Below the pieces are notes generated by a model, which saw only the letters and a list, made by a program, of their open reading frames with translations, searched no databases and was not told where the DNA came from. The translations under genes and the position numbers were made by a program. This document shows, in pieces, positions 19,271 to 31,300 of a DNA stretch of 64,000 nucleotides. Within the stretch, counting starts at the first letter, position 1. Every line of letters starts with the position of its first letter. This stretch comes from Asterias amurensis (lineage: Eukaryota; Echinodermata; Asteroidea; Forcipulatida; Asteriidae), in assembly GCF_032118995.1 (NCBI RefSeq), contig NC_092666.1, positions 14,458,501-14,522,500 of the forward strand, read 5' to 3'.

Positions 19271-21740
19271 CCAGTGGGGAGTGTAAATAGTCTACTCTTT
19301 AATAGCTGCAAGCAAAATAACAATCGTGCATACAAAGCGGGGCTTGCAACAGTTGGTAAATTCAAATTACGGGGACCGTGGGTAGACTGAGTGCGAAAAT
19401 CATTATACAAAAAATAAAATAAAACAAAACAAAACAAACATAACGGGCAATTTTTTATAAACCTGTTTTGTACACAGTTATCCCAAGTAGTTTTTGACTC
19501 TATACCAACAACAACACCTTTTTGGCATGTTAACCTTGTGTTACTCTAAACATTAATTGCCTTTCGATTTGAAGTCACAATTTTTAACATTTTATTTTTA
19601 TTTCTGTATACGATACAGTGTACCATCGTTTTGCTGTTAAGTATGTGTTAAGACTAAACAAATTTTAAATATATAATTATTAATAATGATTATGTTGAAC
19701 ATTTCTAGTGCACTATATCTGTCAATGATGACACTCCAGGCACAAAAACAAAATCTATCAGTAAAACATACACAGGGCGGGATTGATTGGGTAATTTAAA
19801 CGTTACTTCAACAGTTGACATCTTTTCCCTCTCTCTTTAAAGATTCATAACCCATCACTCTTTCTTGTACATGAATGACATTTTGTTAAGGTACGTGTAT
19901 AAAATTACTGAAACCTACATATTATAATCAGCTTATTTACCATAAATATTGCTTTCCAATTATATATAAATGTAAAAGAACAAAAAAAAAACTTTTGCGA
20001 TGAAGTTCGGATATCATCTATATCTCACTGCTTTTTTATAGCAATAATTAGCAGGACACCAGTCACATATTATACACGTGGCATGGTATTTTAGCTGGTG
20101 ACCTTTCTGGTTAGCATATTCGGTTCTGAGTAGCTCGTTTTTTGACTAAGCTCTATTTAACTGGGCCCTGTATTTGCTATATGCTTTATGCATGCTGCGT
20201 ACAGGTGCATTTTGGCGTAGCTTAATTCAGCAAGGGTGAATTTCAGAATGACTTTCAAGACTCTTATCTGGAATAACTTAGGGACTAATCTTGAGTTTTT
20301 TTTTTACTCCTAGGACTAGCCCTAAGTAAGGACTGCCTATTGTGAAATCGACCCAGTACACTGATTACATTTATTAACTTAAAAATGTGTTTATTTATTA
20401 TTTATTTCTGTCAACCTTATGTTTAAAACATGCATAATATTTATTCAATGTCCATTTAAACGATTGGAATATGTAATAATATAGGAAGCCCAGAATTGTT
20501 TTACTAGTAACAGGGCCCAACTAATGTCTCTGCTTCGCTTCGCGTAAATTAAACGTCGATTACGTCACCTACATAGGCCTTTTTTGAAACATCGGATGTA
20601 TGCTTGTGCGTTTGCGTTCACCTTTCTACTATTAAATCGCTAACGCTTTATACAGTTTGTGCAGAAACTCCACACTCACTATCTACGGGCGGCCATTAAG
20701 GCAAACAAAGACAACTGCAAAAAAAAAGATTGTCAGAAATAAATCATTTTCTTTTTTTTTTTTTTTTTTTAGTTGTCCTTTTTTGCCCCACTGGCTGCCC
20801 ATACACTTACTATGTTCGCGGCTAAGCAGAGGCACTGAATTGGGGCCCAGTGACCAGAATGCGGCATGCGGTAGAAAACAAAATGGTGGCCCGTTCTGTA
20901 CTTGGTTCTTGTCAACCTCAAATCCGAGTTAAGGTCAGTCAGAGGTCAGCACATGCAGAAAGGTCACACGAGAACGACTTGGGGATCGGATCACATCTGC
21001 AAAGGTTGAAAAGTCAGACAGGTAGATTTTATTGTCTGTTTCTATTGAAGTGGTTACAGTGGTACAGTTAAAATATTTGCTTACTTTAAAGCACGTTTAA
21101 TTAGCCCAGTCCATGTCACTCTATTATGGGGTTTGTTTTTAACACTTTTTCAGACAAGATGAATCCGATCCCCGTTGAAGCATGCAGAGAGATGTTGGAG
21201 TTTCAGAGAAAAAAACTCAAGTATAAAAACAAAATATGTTTTGCAGCAGAAATTAGAAAAAGATATCCGCCACTGACTTCTGACTGTTTTCGATGGGGAA
21301 ATGTGTAACTCTAATACGCTAATAGCCAATTAGAAAAAGGACAAATTACAACATGTTCACTATAAGGCGTTTGCAAGGCTCACGCAGCCTAATTGAATTA
21401 TTTCATTCGTAGGCCTACTCTAGACCAGAACTTTTAAAACTTCCTTTGGGTGATCCATTGAAAGTTTGGGTAACTTCATCACGTTATTTTAGTGCAAGTA
21501 GCTCTTTATACGTCACCAAACCATAAAAAGACATGACGCAAAACAACATAAATTGGAAGCTCTTGTTGCACCGACGCGACGTTTTATGGGTTACAACATT
21601 TTTAATTGATAATAGGCTGGGAGCATTAGGTAATTTTTCTCTAAACTTTAATTATAAGCTGTTTATTTAGTTTGCGGTAACATCATGACTATGTGTGTAT
21701 CTACTCGCCAGGTAGATTTAGTTCTTTTAAAAAACTGTCT

Positions 21741-21746
21741 TTTATT
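21741..21746 (-). terminator. Candidate poly(A) signal of gene A
   Basis: AATAAA on the minus strand, about 150 bases after the stop codon at 21893. A second AATAAA lies near 21662. Confidence 0.4.
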
Positions 21747-21892
21747 TAATTCTACTAACGCGGCGTAGATTTTTGGATTTTTGGGAGACTTCTCAGTTCT
21801 GAAAATAACTAGGATAATACATTTTTAGGGGCAATGAGTAATTTTGCTCTAAACTGATAATAAGCTTTTAGGGCCAAAGTGTAGTTTTTTGT

Positions 21893-22344
21893 CTACTGCA
21901 TTACGGCTAAATACAGATCTTCGTTATCTTCAACATTACTCTCGGGCGGTTTGTCGTAACTTTCATACACGTCATCACCCCGAGTATTCGGAGTCGACTC
22001 CGGTGAACCGAAGTTCTCGAATAAATAATGAGCATCGTCGTCATCATCTTGAGTCGATACCCGAGTGTCCATGCGGTCACTTACCATGGATGGCCCAGCG
22101 TTGTGGCCACCAGTCGGTACTTGGTACACGTCGGAATCGCCAAAATCTATAGTCTGGTTCCCGCCGCCTATGGGGGATGGTGTGTTGTCCGAGTACACCG
22201 CTACGTCACCCATTTCGTCATCGACTGCGGATTGGGTTTGCCTGCTGGGACCTGCGACGTAGATGTTGGATTGAGGGCGGCTGGTACCAGTGGAACCACG
22301 ACGGGTAACAGTAGAGACAACACGCCCCTTCAGGGATTGAGCCA
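21893..22344 (-). CDS. Gene A last coding exon: tyrosine-rich cytoplasmic tail
   Basis: The exon encodes about 150 residues ending in a TAG stop. The composition is acidic and Ser/Thr/Pro-rich, as in a disordered signalling tail. Seven tyrosines sit at about residues 708, 730, 753, 786, 806, 809 and 824, many preceded by Asp. Y753-QVP and Y809-DKP fit the YxxP motif bound by Crk/Nck SH2 domains. Y824-LAV near the C-terminus fits YxxV, as a docking or endocytic (YxxPhi) signal. There is no ITAM spacing and no NPxY. An aspartate run (five D) precedes the Y786 motif. Confidence 0.85.
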
Positions 22345-25300
22345 CTAAAATGAAATATAAACATAAATATTTATTGACAAATGCATGGAGGACTCGAACC
22401 CAGGTCGAGACCGGTCGCGGGTCATTTGTTTTGTGGAGTCGGACTCACACTCCCCCTCGGACAATAGTGACTCCACTACAGCATTGTTAAATAACCAGTG
22501 ATTGCACCTTTTCTGCTGTTTGAAAGCTACGTTTTGTACTTTTTGTGGTCAATCCACATGAGATGTAAACAATCACTGTTTGTGACAGCTTTAATATTAT
22601 TGATTGTATGAATTGTATTATTATAGCTTGGTATCGATATAAAGGGGGTGGTATGAAGGGTGAACAGGGAGACAAACAAATCCACATGTGCCGAAAAATG
22701 GCCAGTTGAGCCTTTCACCGACTCCAAGTCTGACGCAACCATTCAGCACAAAGTTATTAACCAAGATGACGTAATATCACTGAAGGTTTACTGCTACGGC
22801 TACGGCTACGGCTGCTGCTAGGGTTGTTGCTAGGGACGTCTACTACTTCAACTCATGGCTACGCAACAATAAAGCCGTAGCCATAGCCGCCAATTCAGAC
22901 GCGGTTCAAACAAGAGGCCAGTTCAAAATCTATAATTAGCAGTAGGCAATTGCTAAGTATTTGAATCATGCAGGTTGTGAATTGCAGAACTTTGACGTTA
23001 CTTAAAGACACTGGACACTATTGGTAATTGTCAATGACCAGTCTTCTCACTTGGTGTATCCCAACTAATGCACAAAATAACAATAACCTGTGAAATTTGA
23101 AGTTGCGAGATAATAGTGGAAGGAAAAACACCCTTTTTCCACGAAGTTGTGTGCTATCATGGGACGCTTGATTTTAATACCTCAAAATCTAGTTCTGAGG
23201 TCTCAAAATTGAATTCGTGGAACTTCTTTCTCGAAAACTACGTTACTTCAGAGGGAGCCGTTTCTCACAATGTATAAAACATTATTAACACTATTAACAT
23301 CTCCCCATTACTCGTTACCAAGTAAGTAAGGTTTTTCGCTAGTAATTATTTTGAGTAATTACCAATAGTTCCACTGCCGTTAAAGTTTATGCTGCTTAAA
23401 AAAATGATACGATTAGTTATGTTGTGTTACTCACTTTCGACAATCCTGTCTGTACCGTTGCGTACGCGCTCCGATTTCTTCCGACCAACCACTGAAAATG
23501 CAAAAAAGAAAACATAGTTTTACAGCGTCCTTTGCCGACTTTTGTAACATTATAGGACAAATAAAAGGTATACTTTATTACATTTTCTCTTGCTATCTGG
23601 ACCATACGCTGGGAATGCAAGATGGCGACAAGTACACAAGAAGACGTAGTACAACAACTCACTCAATGTAGATTTTGGTTTAGTTTTTTTCTCTCATTAT
23701 TGAGATGAAAGTGCCGAAAATAGACGCAGTGCGGTTTTCCGTATGTTTGGTGATGTAGATCTTGCTCTGTGGAATTTCTAGATAACGATAATTCTATGTT
23801 ATACCCAGATTTTGATTTTCTTTAACACTAATGCTGCATTGTTGATTGTGAACACTTGGTGGCGTACTCTATTCTTATTTCCATATGGGATATACGGAAT
23901 CAACAACAGATATTCATGGAAATTAAAACTTACCAACGGCAGCAATCAGAGCACATGCGCAGATCATTCCGAGTGGGAACAGCCATCCACTGTAAGAAAC
24001 TTGCTACAACATCGGAAACAATTGGATTAAAAAAAACTGACTTTAAAATCAAGCAAATTTGTCATTAAATACCCTAAAGCCAATCATTCGTACTACAGCC
24101 GAGACGCAGGGTAAAAAACTCAAATTGCTTTGTAGTCCCTAAACTTGATACTGTATTAAACATTTACCCGTTGGTTTTCAATTACAAGATATCATTATTT
24201 ATGACTTTATGAGGGTGTCGTGGCTGAGTGGCTTTGAGCATTGAATTCTAGTTCTGGTTGTTTAGTCATCGGAGTGTGGGTTCGAATCCCTTGTGTCCTT
24301 GAGCAAGATGCTTTAATTTAATTGCTTCTCTTCACCCAGGGGCATAAATGGGTACCTGCGAGGGTAGAGGTTGATATTGTGTATGAAAAAGTCACTGGGG
24401 CGCCACGGCAGTTCAGGGCGCCACGGCAGCTCAAGGATGTGATACTTCTCAGGGGAGTGGGAAAGATTACAGGGATGTAATTGGCCCAATCATCTGATTT
24501 GCGAGATATTTACATTACGAGTGACGTTAAGAAACTTACATCAATCGCTGTATCACCTTGCGTCTGATAAAGCACAACTGCTTCTGTATTATGCAATCAC
24601 AAGAAACCAGTCGAAAATAATTCGTAAATAATTTGGACATTGGAAGCAGAATGAAACTTAAACTGGAATGAGAGAATTCTGATCAGTAATGACCCACATG
24701 TCTGGTTTAAAGTCATTAGCTTGGTGCTCGATTAATAAAGCACCGATTATTGATTCGTCCTTGGGGCATCTCATGGATGTAACTAACAAACAACAAAAGG
24801 GACCCAGTACAGTCCCCTGCGGGACTCCAGATGTAACTTCTAACTTATTGGAAGAAACTCCACTGCTCCTGGGTAAGAAAACAATCATATTCCACTTCCA
24901 AAATCTATCCCCCCAAAAAATACAACAAGGAAACCAAAATCGAAATGGAAATAATTGAATAGATACTTACCGTGCAGAGACATTGGCATAGCACACGTAT
25001 GATTGTCCGCCAGTAAGTTGTACCCTTCCACGCAGGCGCATGTGTAATTCCCAGCACCATTCATACACAGATGGTTGCAACCGTCGGTTTTATCGCGGCA
25101 TTCGTCGATATCTGTAGAATAAAGAAAAGTAGGATTTGAAAGAAGGGTGTTTAGCAAGAAAGTTCATAAAAGAATATATTCCTCAGATAAGTATTTTATT
25201 TTTTAAGTGAGAAATTACCTCTTTCTCAAAACCAACGTCAATTCAGAGGGAGCCGTTTTTCACAAAGCTCTTCGTTGCTCGTTAATAGCAAGGAAGTTTT

Positions 25301-28300
25301 TATGCTAACAATTATTTTGAGTAATTACCAAAAGTGCCTTTAATAAGACTAAAATGTTTAATTTACCGTCACATGTTGCGTTGACCCCTTGACCTCTGAG
25401 GAAGCCATTCATGCATGGGCACTCGTAGCCTCCAATCGTGTTGTTACAAGTCTCCATGTCAGTGCACTCATGGATCATCTCACCACAACCACCGCCTATA
25501 GTCGAAATATAAAATAAAAAAAACGGTTTTAAAAAAATTGGCCGAAAATATTATGGTCAGTAATCATCGGCTTAGCCTAGCCTGAACATCTGACGTCACA
25601 CTTTGAGGCTCGTGAATAACGCCAGAGACTGGCCCTTCCAGCCTGCGTGTACATTCGCCTTTGACCTACATTCATTTCACTACTATGCAGTCGAATTCTA
25701 CACCAATATTACATGCAAGTACATGCACATGCATGTACTGTATACAATACACACGAACGTGGACACAGCATCCGACGAACGAAAGTTAGCTTTCCATATC
25801 TGTGTTTTGATTGGTCGTCCGATGTGACCTCAGACAAATCAAAACAAACCCAGGTACGGTAGCTTTTAGTCAATGCATTAATCCAATGGTATCATTGTAT
25901 CCAATGGAATTACTGAATCTGAGTAGCAGGTAGCTGTCCGCAAGGATATTATCCGCAAGGATAAAGACAGGTACCAGGGCCACAGTCTACCCGCGGCTTA
26001 GCCTAGGGTGCCAATGAAGACTTTGAAACGCTAGGTGCCAGCAGACTTACCAAGGTAAATTTTAAATATTTACGTTGTTTTTGATCACGCACACATACCA
26101 AGACAATGGGTTTCTTGTAAGTCTGCTGCCACCTAGCGTCACAAAAAGGCCCTTATAGCCTCCTCAGGCGTACAAATCAAAATAGCATGGAATCCCTTAT
26201 ATATACCATGCAATATTCAGCTTGCAACATTGTCGATCAGTCCAGAAAAAAAAGTCGGGCCCTCTTAATTCTCTTGGTAGTATTACATGTTATTACAATA
26301 CTTACCTTTGCAAGGCAAATTGTCACTGTTGAGAAAGTATTCCGGATAGCAGGTGCAAGCGCCACCAACGCACACTTCCAGATCAGTACAGCCTATAGAA
26401 CATTCCCCTGCGTGACGTCACAAAATACATTACCAATTAATTAATACCAATTACGTCTGGAAAGCTGCCGTTGAGCCCAAATGGCTTTAAAGGCAGTGGA
26501 CATAATATATTGGCAATTGTCAAAGACCGGGGTCCAACTTCATAGAGCTGCTTATTAGCAGATTTTTAGATTAAGCAAACAACACCCGAATACCAGTAAC
26601 AAGCAATATGCAACAAATGGAAATGTGGTTGGAAATCCTGGGTTTTTTTTTTCAAGGAAGAAATTTCATGCTAAGCAATTTTTTTTTGCTAAGCAGCTCT
26701 ATGAAAATGGGCCCAGACACGGGACACTATTGGTAATAGTCAAAGACCAGTCTTCTCACTTACTGTATCTCGACATACATGTACACGCTTAAAGACACGG
26801 GACACTATTGGTAATAGTCAAAGACCAGTCTTTTCACTTGGTGTATCTCAACATATGCATAAAATAACCAACCTGTACAAATTTGAGCTCAATCGGTTGT
26901 TGAAGTTGCGAGATAAAAATGAAAGAAAGAAAAACATTGTCACACGAAGTTGTGTACTTTAAAATGCTTCTAAATCTGAGGTCTCGAAATCAAATGCGTG
27001 GAAAATTACTTCTTTCTCGAAAACTACGTTACTTCAGAAGGAGCCGTTTCTAACTAATATATACTACTTTATACTATCAACCTCTCCCCATTACTCGTTA
27101 CCAAGTAATGTTTTATGCTAACAATTATTGTGAGTAATTACCAATAGTGTCCACTGCCTTTAAGCATGGTTCTGGAGATTCGAGGTTAAATTTGACGTAC
27201 ATGTGTAAACATAAACAGTACCTGTCTTATCAGATAAGGACAGGGGACCAGTGGCCGATTTCACTACGAGCTAAGATTGATCTTAACTGCAAATCAATAG
27301 TTATTAAAGTGTGATGTCACAAAACAAATCACTGTGGTAAATACGGTTTTAGATGAATTGTTGCTTTGTGAAATCGGCCATGTCTATTACTAGGTGATGC
27401 TTACCCCGCTCACACACATTGATGTCGCCCTCAAGACATTCACAGACAATGGTGTTGTTCCTGTTGTTGTAACAGATTTGTACATTTTCATCCGGGCAAT
27501 TCATGTAGTCGGTTGAGCACTCGTCAATATCTGAAGTGATAGAGTCAAATCAAGTGTATCATCATTCAAATATATTATCATATAATCATTGAAGTGGTTA
27601 AAGCCACTATACACTTTTGGTACAGAAACAAAAATAAAAGTTCACAGGTTTACAAACAATTTACAGGGTTTACAGAAGGTAATGGTGAAAGACTTCTCTT
27701 TAAATGTTATTCCATGAAATGCTTTACTTTTTGAGAAAACATTAAAACAATATCAATTCTCGATATCGAGAATTACGGATTTATTTTAAAACACATGTCA
27801 TGACACGGCGAAATGGCGGAAACAAGGGTGGGTTTTCCCGCACGGTGATTTTCTCCCGACTCCGATGACCGATTGAGCCTAAATTTTCACAGGTTTGTTA
27901 GTTTATATCTAAGTTGTCAAACACGAAGTGTGAGCCTTGGACAATACTGTTTACCGAAAGTGTCTAATGACTTTAACCGGCAGTAGGACCTGGAGCTATT
28001 TTCAACTATTTTGTCTTTAAAAGTCCCCTTTCAAAACAATCACTTGGTGGCGCTCTTTACTGTGACTTCTCCATTATTCCCAACAAAACGCCAATGGTGG
28101 TAAATGTTACTAAACATTTACATCTATATCTATGTCGGTTCTCATCAAAGCCTGTTCAGCATCTAGATTGGTTTGCGGTAACATCATTTAAATATTATGT
28201 TTATCTTGTGAGTATAGTGTTAGTTCTGAAAGCACTGGGTTTGGTTGTAAAGGTTTTCGGATTTTTTCTTTTTGTCCATAAATCTTACCATCGCATTCCC

Positions 28301-31300
28301 CGGTCTCAGTGTTGTTGAGATACCCTGCTTTACATGGACACTCATAGCCACCTGGCGTGTTCTTACAAGTTTGCATCGAGGTGCAGTTATTCAGATCCTC
28401 ATCTGTAAAGAAAAACAAACTAATTTTAATGTCATAAAAGGCACTTGCAGGTTATTGTCCGAAGCCAGTATTCTCAATTTGTGTATCTCAACATAGTAAC
28501 TGCATCAGCACTAATTTGTGAAAACTTGGGCTAAATCGGTTAATCTTGGGTTTGGGTACTTTTTGTACGACACAAAACACAATAACCACTTATTTACATT
28601 AAAATAATACAGTTTGAAGATAATGATGGTGTAAAGGTTTCCTTAAAATATTACTTGCTGAGGTGTTGCAGTTTTTGAGAACTGAGTAAACAATGCCACA
28701 GAAAAAAAATCGTCTGAGGAGACGACCTTTTAATTACTTTTGCATATTCTTACACAACGAATTTACCATTACTGATATTTATGCAACTCTACTAAAACAT
28801 CGCTCTGTGATTTTCATTGTCGTTTCCCTCAAAAACTTGACAACTCGTGGAGAAACTTCCACGGGTTTATATTACATACATTTATGGCCAACAAACTTGA
28901 TCGGCAAAAGGTACCAAAACCCTTTAACCCCCAAAATCAAACTTACCCTGGCAGAACTCATTGTCGGTAACTAGTCGATACCCTTCCACACAACTGCAGT
29001 TACGTACTCCGGTGGAGTTCCGACACACGTGAAGTTTTGTTAGGTTTAACGGATCAGCATTATTATCACAGTCTCCTAGAAAAGAAATTGGTCGTAACAC
29101 AAAAAGAGGAAATCAAAATAAGGTTGGGTGTGGGTTAGCCCTATAAAAGGACTCTTCCTCTGTACTGTACACGGATACAGAATACATAACAACACGAAAG
29201 TGAAATGCTGCCAGGACTACGTGAGAAGCTTTCAAATAGTCCGATCTTGAGCTGCCACTTCTGCCTCCTCCACAGACCACCCAGTGCCCAGTCTGGAGAG
29301 GTCCCTCTGGATTACATTTGTCCATGTTGTCATAGGGCGCCCTCGTCTGCGTTTCCTGCGGGTTGGTATTAAGTTGTAGAGTTATATCTCATGTTTGACC
29401 ATTTTCCGTGTCAACTTGACCTCAGAAGTGGGTCAGATCCCCTGGTACCCAGAATTCAGGTCAAATTTAAACCATCAGTTTTTAGAGTTTAGTGTTCTAG
29501 CAAAGGTTATGTTTGAAAGTTGGAACTAACGCCTCAACTCACCTTCAAAGAAGTCGGTGACATTACTCAACGCATGTCCCTCGTCCTCCACACATGCACA
29601 CGTATGGGTTTGACCTATCTGGCTGCAGATTTGCAGCTCTGAACAGTTGGCGCTAGGTGGCGGTTCATCTGGAAAACAATATACAACCAAACCAACATTC
29701 TTAAACTAAAAGAGGGATCTTCATTACAGCTCTGGGCCTAAACATTTTCTCATCAAGACGAGCAGAGTTTGCTGTTCGAAACGTTGAGATCAAACCGGCT
29801 CTTTTTAGAGTCAAAACTCACACAAAAGAGATGTTATACACGGTTGTACCCGAAGGCTTACTAGTTTTTTTCATAGTTAGTTCTTTAGTTTTGGCAGCGT
29901 ACTATTGAGTGTATAATATACACATTTAAATACACTGGACACTATTGGTAATTGTTAAACACCAGTCTTCTCACTTGCTGTATCTCAACATAATTATGCA
30001 CAAAATAACAAGTATGACTTTGTGAAAATATTAAATTGGTCGTCAAAGTTGCGAGATAATAATGGGAGAAAAAACACCCTTGTCAGATGCTTGATTTCGG
30101 GACGTCAAAATCTTGTTCTAAAGGTCTCGAAATCAAACTGAAATATTTTAATGGAAAATTACTTCTTGCTCGAAAACTGCTTTTGCTTCAGAGGAAACTG
30201 TTTCTCATAATGTTTGGTACTATTAACAGCTCCCCATTGCTTGTTTATCCAAAAGAAGTAAGGTTTTATATACCAACAATTATTTTGAGTAATTACCAAT
30301 AGTATCCACTGCCTTTAACGTCTGGTGTCTGACTACAAAATACCAATCAATAAAATGATTCCTAATAAACCGTTTTAACCGAATACAATTTGTCACCTTA
30401 ACCGTCTTGATTATTGTTTTGTTCTTTAATATAGCTTTTGCAGTGTAGCGTAATATTCAACGAGAATTATTAACTTAATTTGTCTTCTACGTCACGAGGT
30501 TGATAACAAACGTACATGTAAGTCCCTGATGCTCAGTAACATTGCCGTTGATATAATAGCACTTCGACCCCTGATCTGTTTTGACAATTTCACAGATTTG
30601 TATTGTGTCACAGTTCATGTTCGGAGGTGCACACTCGTCAATATCTGCAAACAGAGCATAGCAAAATGTAATTTAAAGGGTCTGTATACGCTTGGTTTTT
30701 GGAAACCTTCGATTTGTTCAATAACACAGTATAAATGTAGCTATACACAATAAAACCATCCCATACACAGATTATTTCAAGGGGTGTATGGCCGAAATTT
30801 CGGAGAGAATAAATGTTGTTCACGCAGGAAGAAAAATCCCTAACAGGAATACAAATAATTTTAGAAGTGTCACCGGTAAAAACGCTCCTTAAAGTGATTT
30901 GTTGCTCAAAATGCATTATCCAAAGCTGCTGCACTCATTTCCTTTATTTTCAGAGGCATTACCAAACTTTTATGTTAGACAGCTCCCCAAAATGTTCACT
31001 GTAATTTTAAGAACATGGTTATTTAGAAACAGAACTTAAGGAATACGTTGTTCTGTAGACTACGTATCTGAGACAGATCGTGTGCGTATCTGTTTTGAAA
31101 TGTCCACACATTTTAGCCCCACCCCCCCCAAAAAAAAGGGGAGATTATTTACTTACCGAAACATGATTTTTCATCCATGCCAAGTACGTATCCCTCATTA
31201 CACGAACATGTGAAATTGCCTTCGCCGTTATGGCAGTTTTGATCGCAGTCATGCACTCCAGTTTTACACTCGTCTATGTCTGTATGTATCATCAATGTGT

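Larger units (their letters stand above)
14860..21730. other. Intergenic region between genes B and A
   Basis: No supportable gene. Contents seen: an RT fragment (15130-15680), a Kolobok-like MITE (16120-16711), a family 3 fragment (16985-17160), a SINE (17597-17870), a foldback near 18713-18875, a CTAGGTGGCAGCAG foldback (19052-19270) and an AGAGCTGCTTA foldback (about 20155-20360). A 17230-17560 repeat recurs in part at about 36570-36740. The rest shows only short unsupported ORFs. Confidence 0.6.

Noticed and set aside
24337..24470. Possible extra gene A exon in the region before the membrane helix
   Set aside because: The open stretches lie within a SINE body. No acceptor/donor pair there gave the needed phase.
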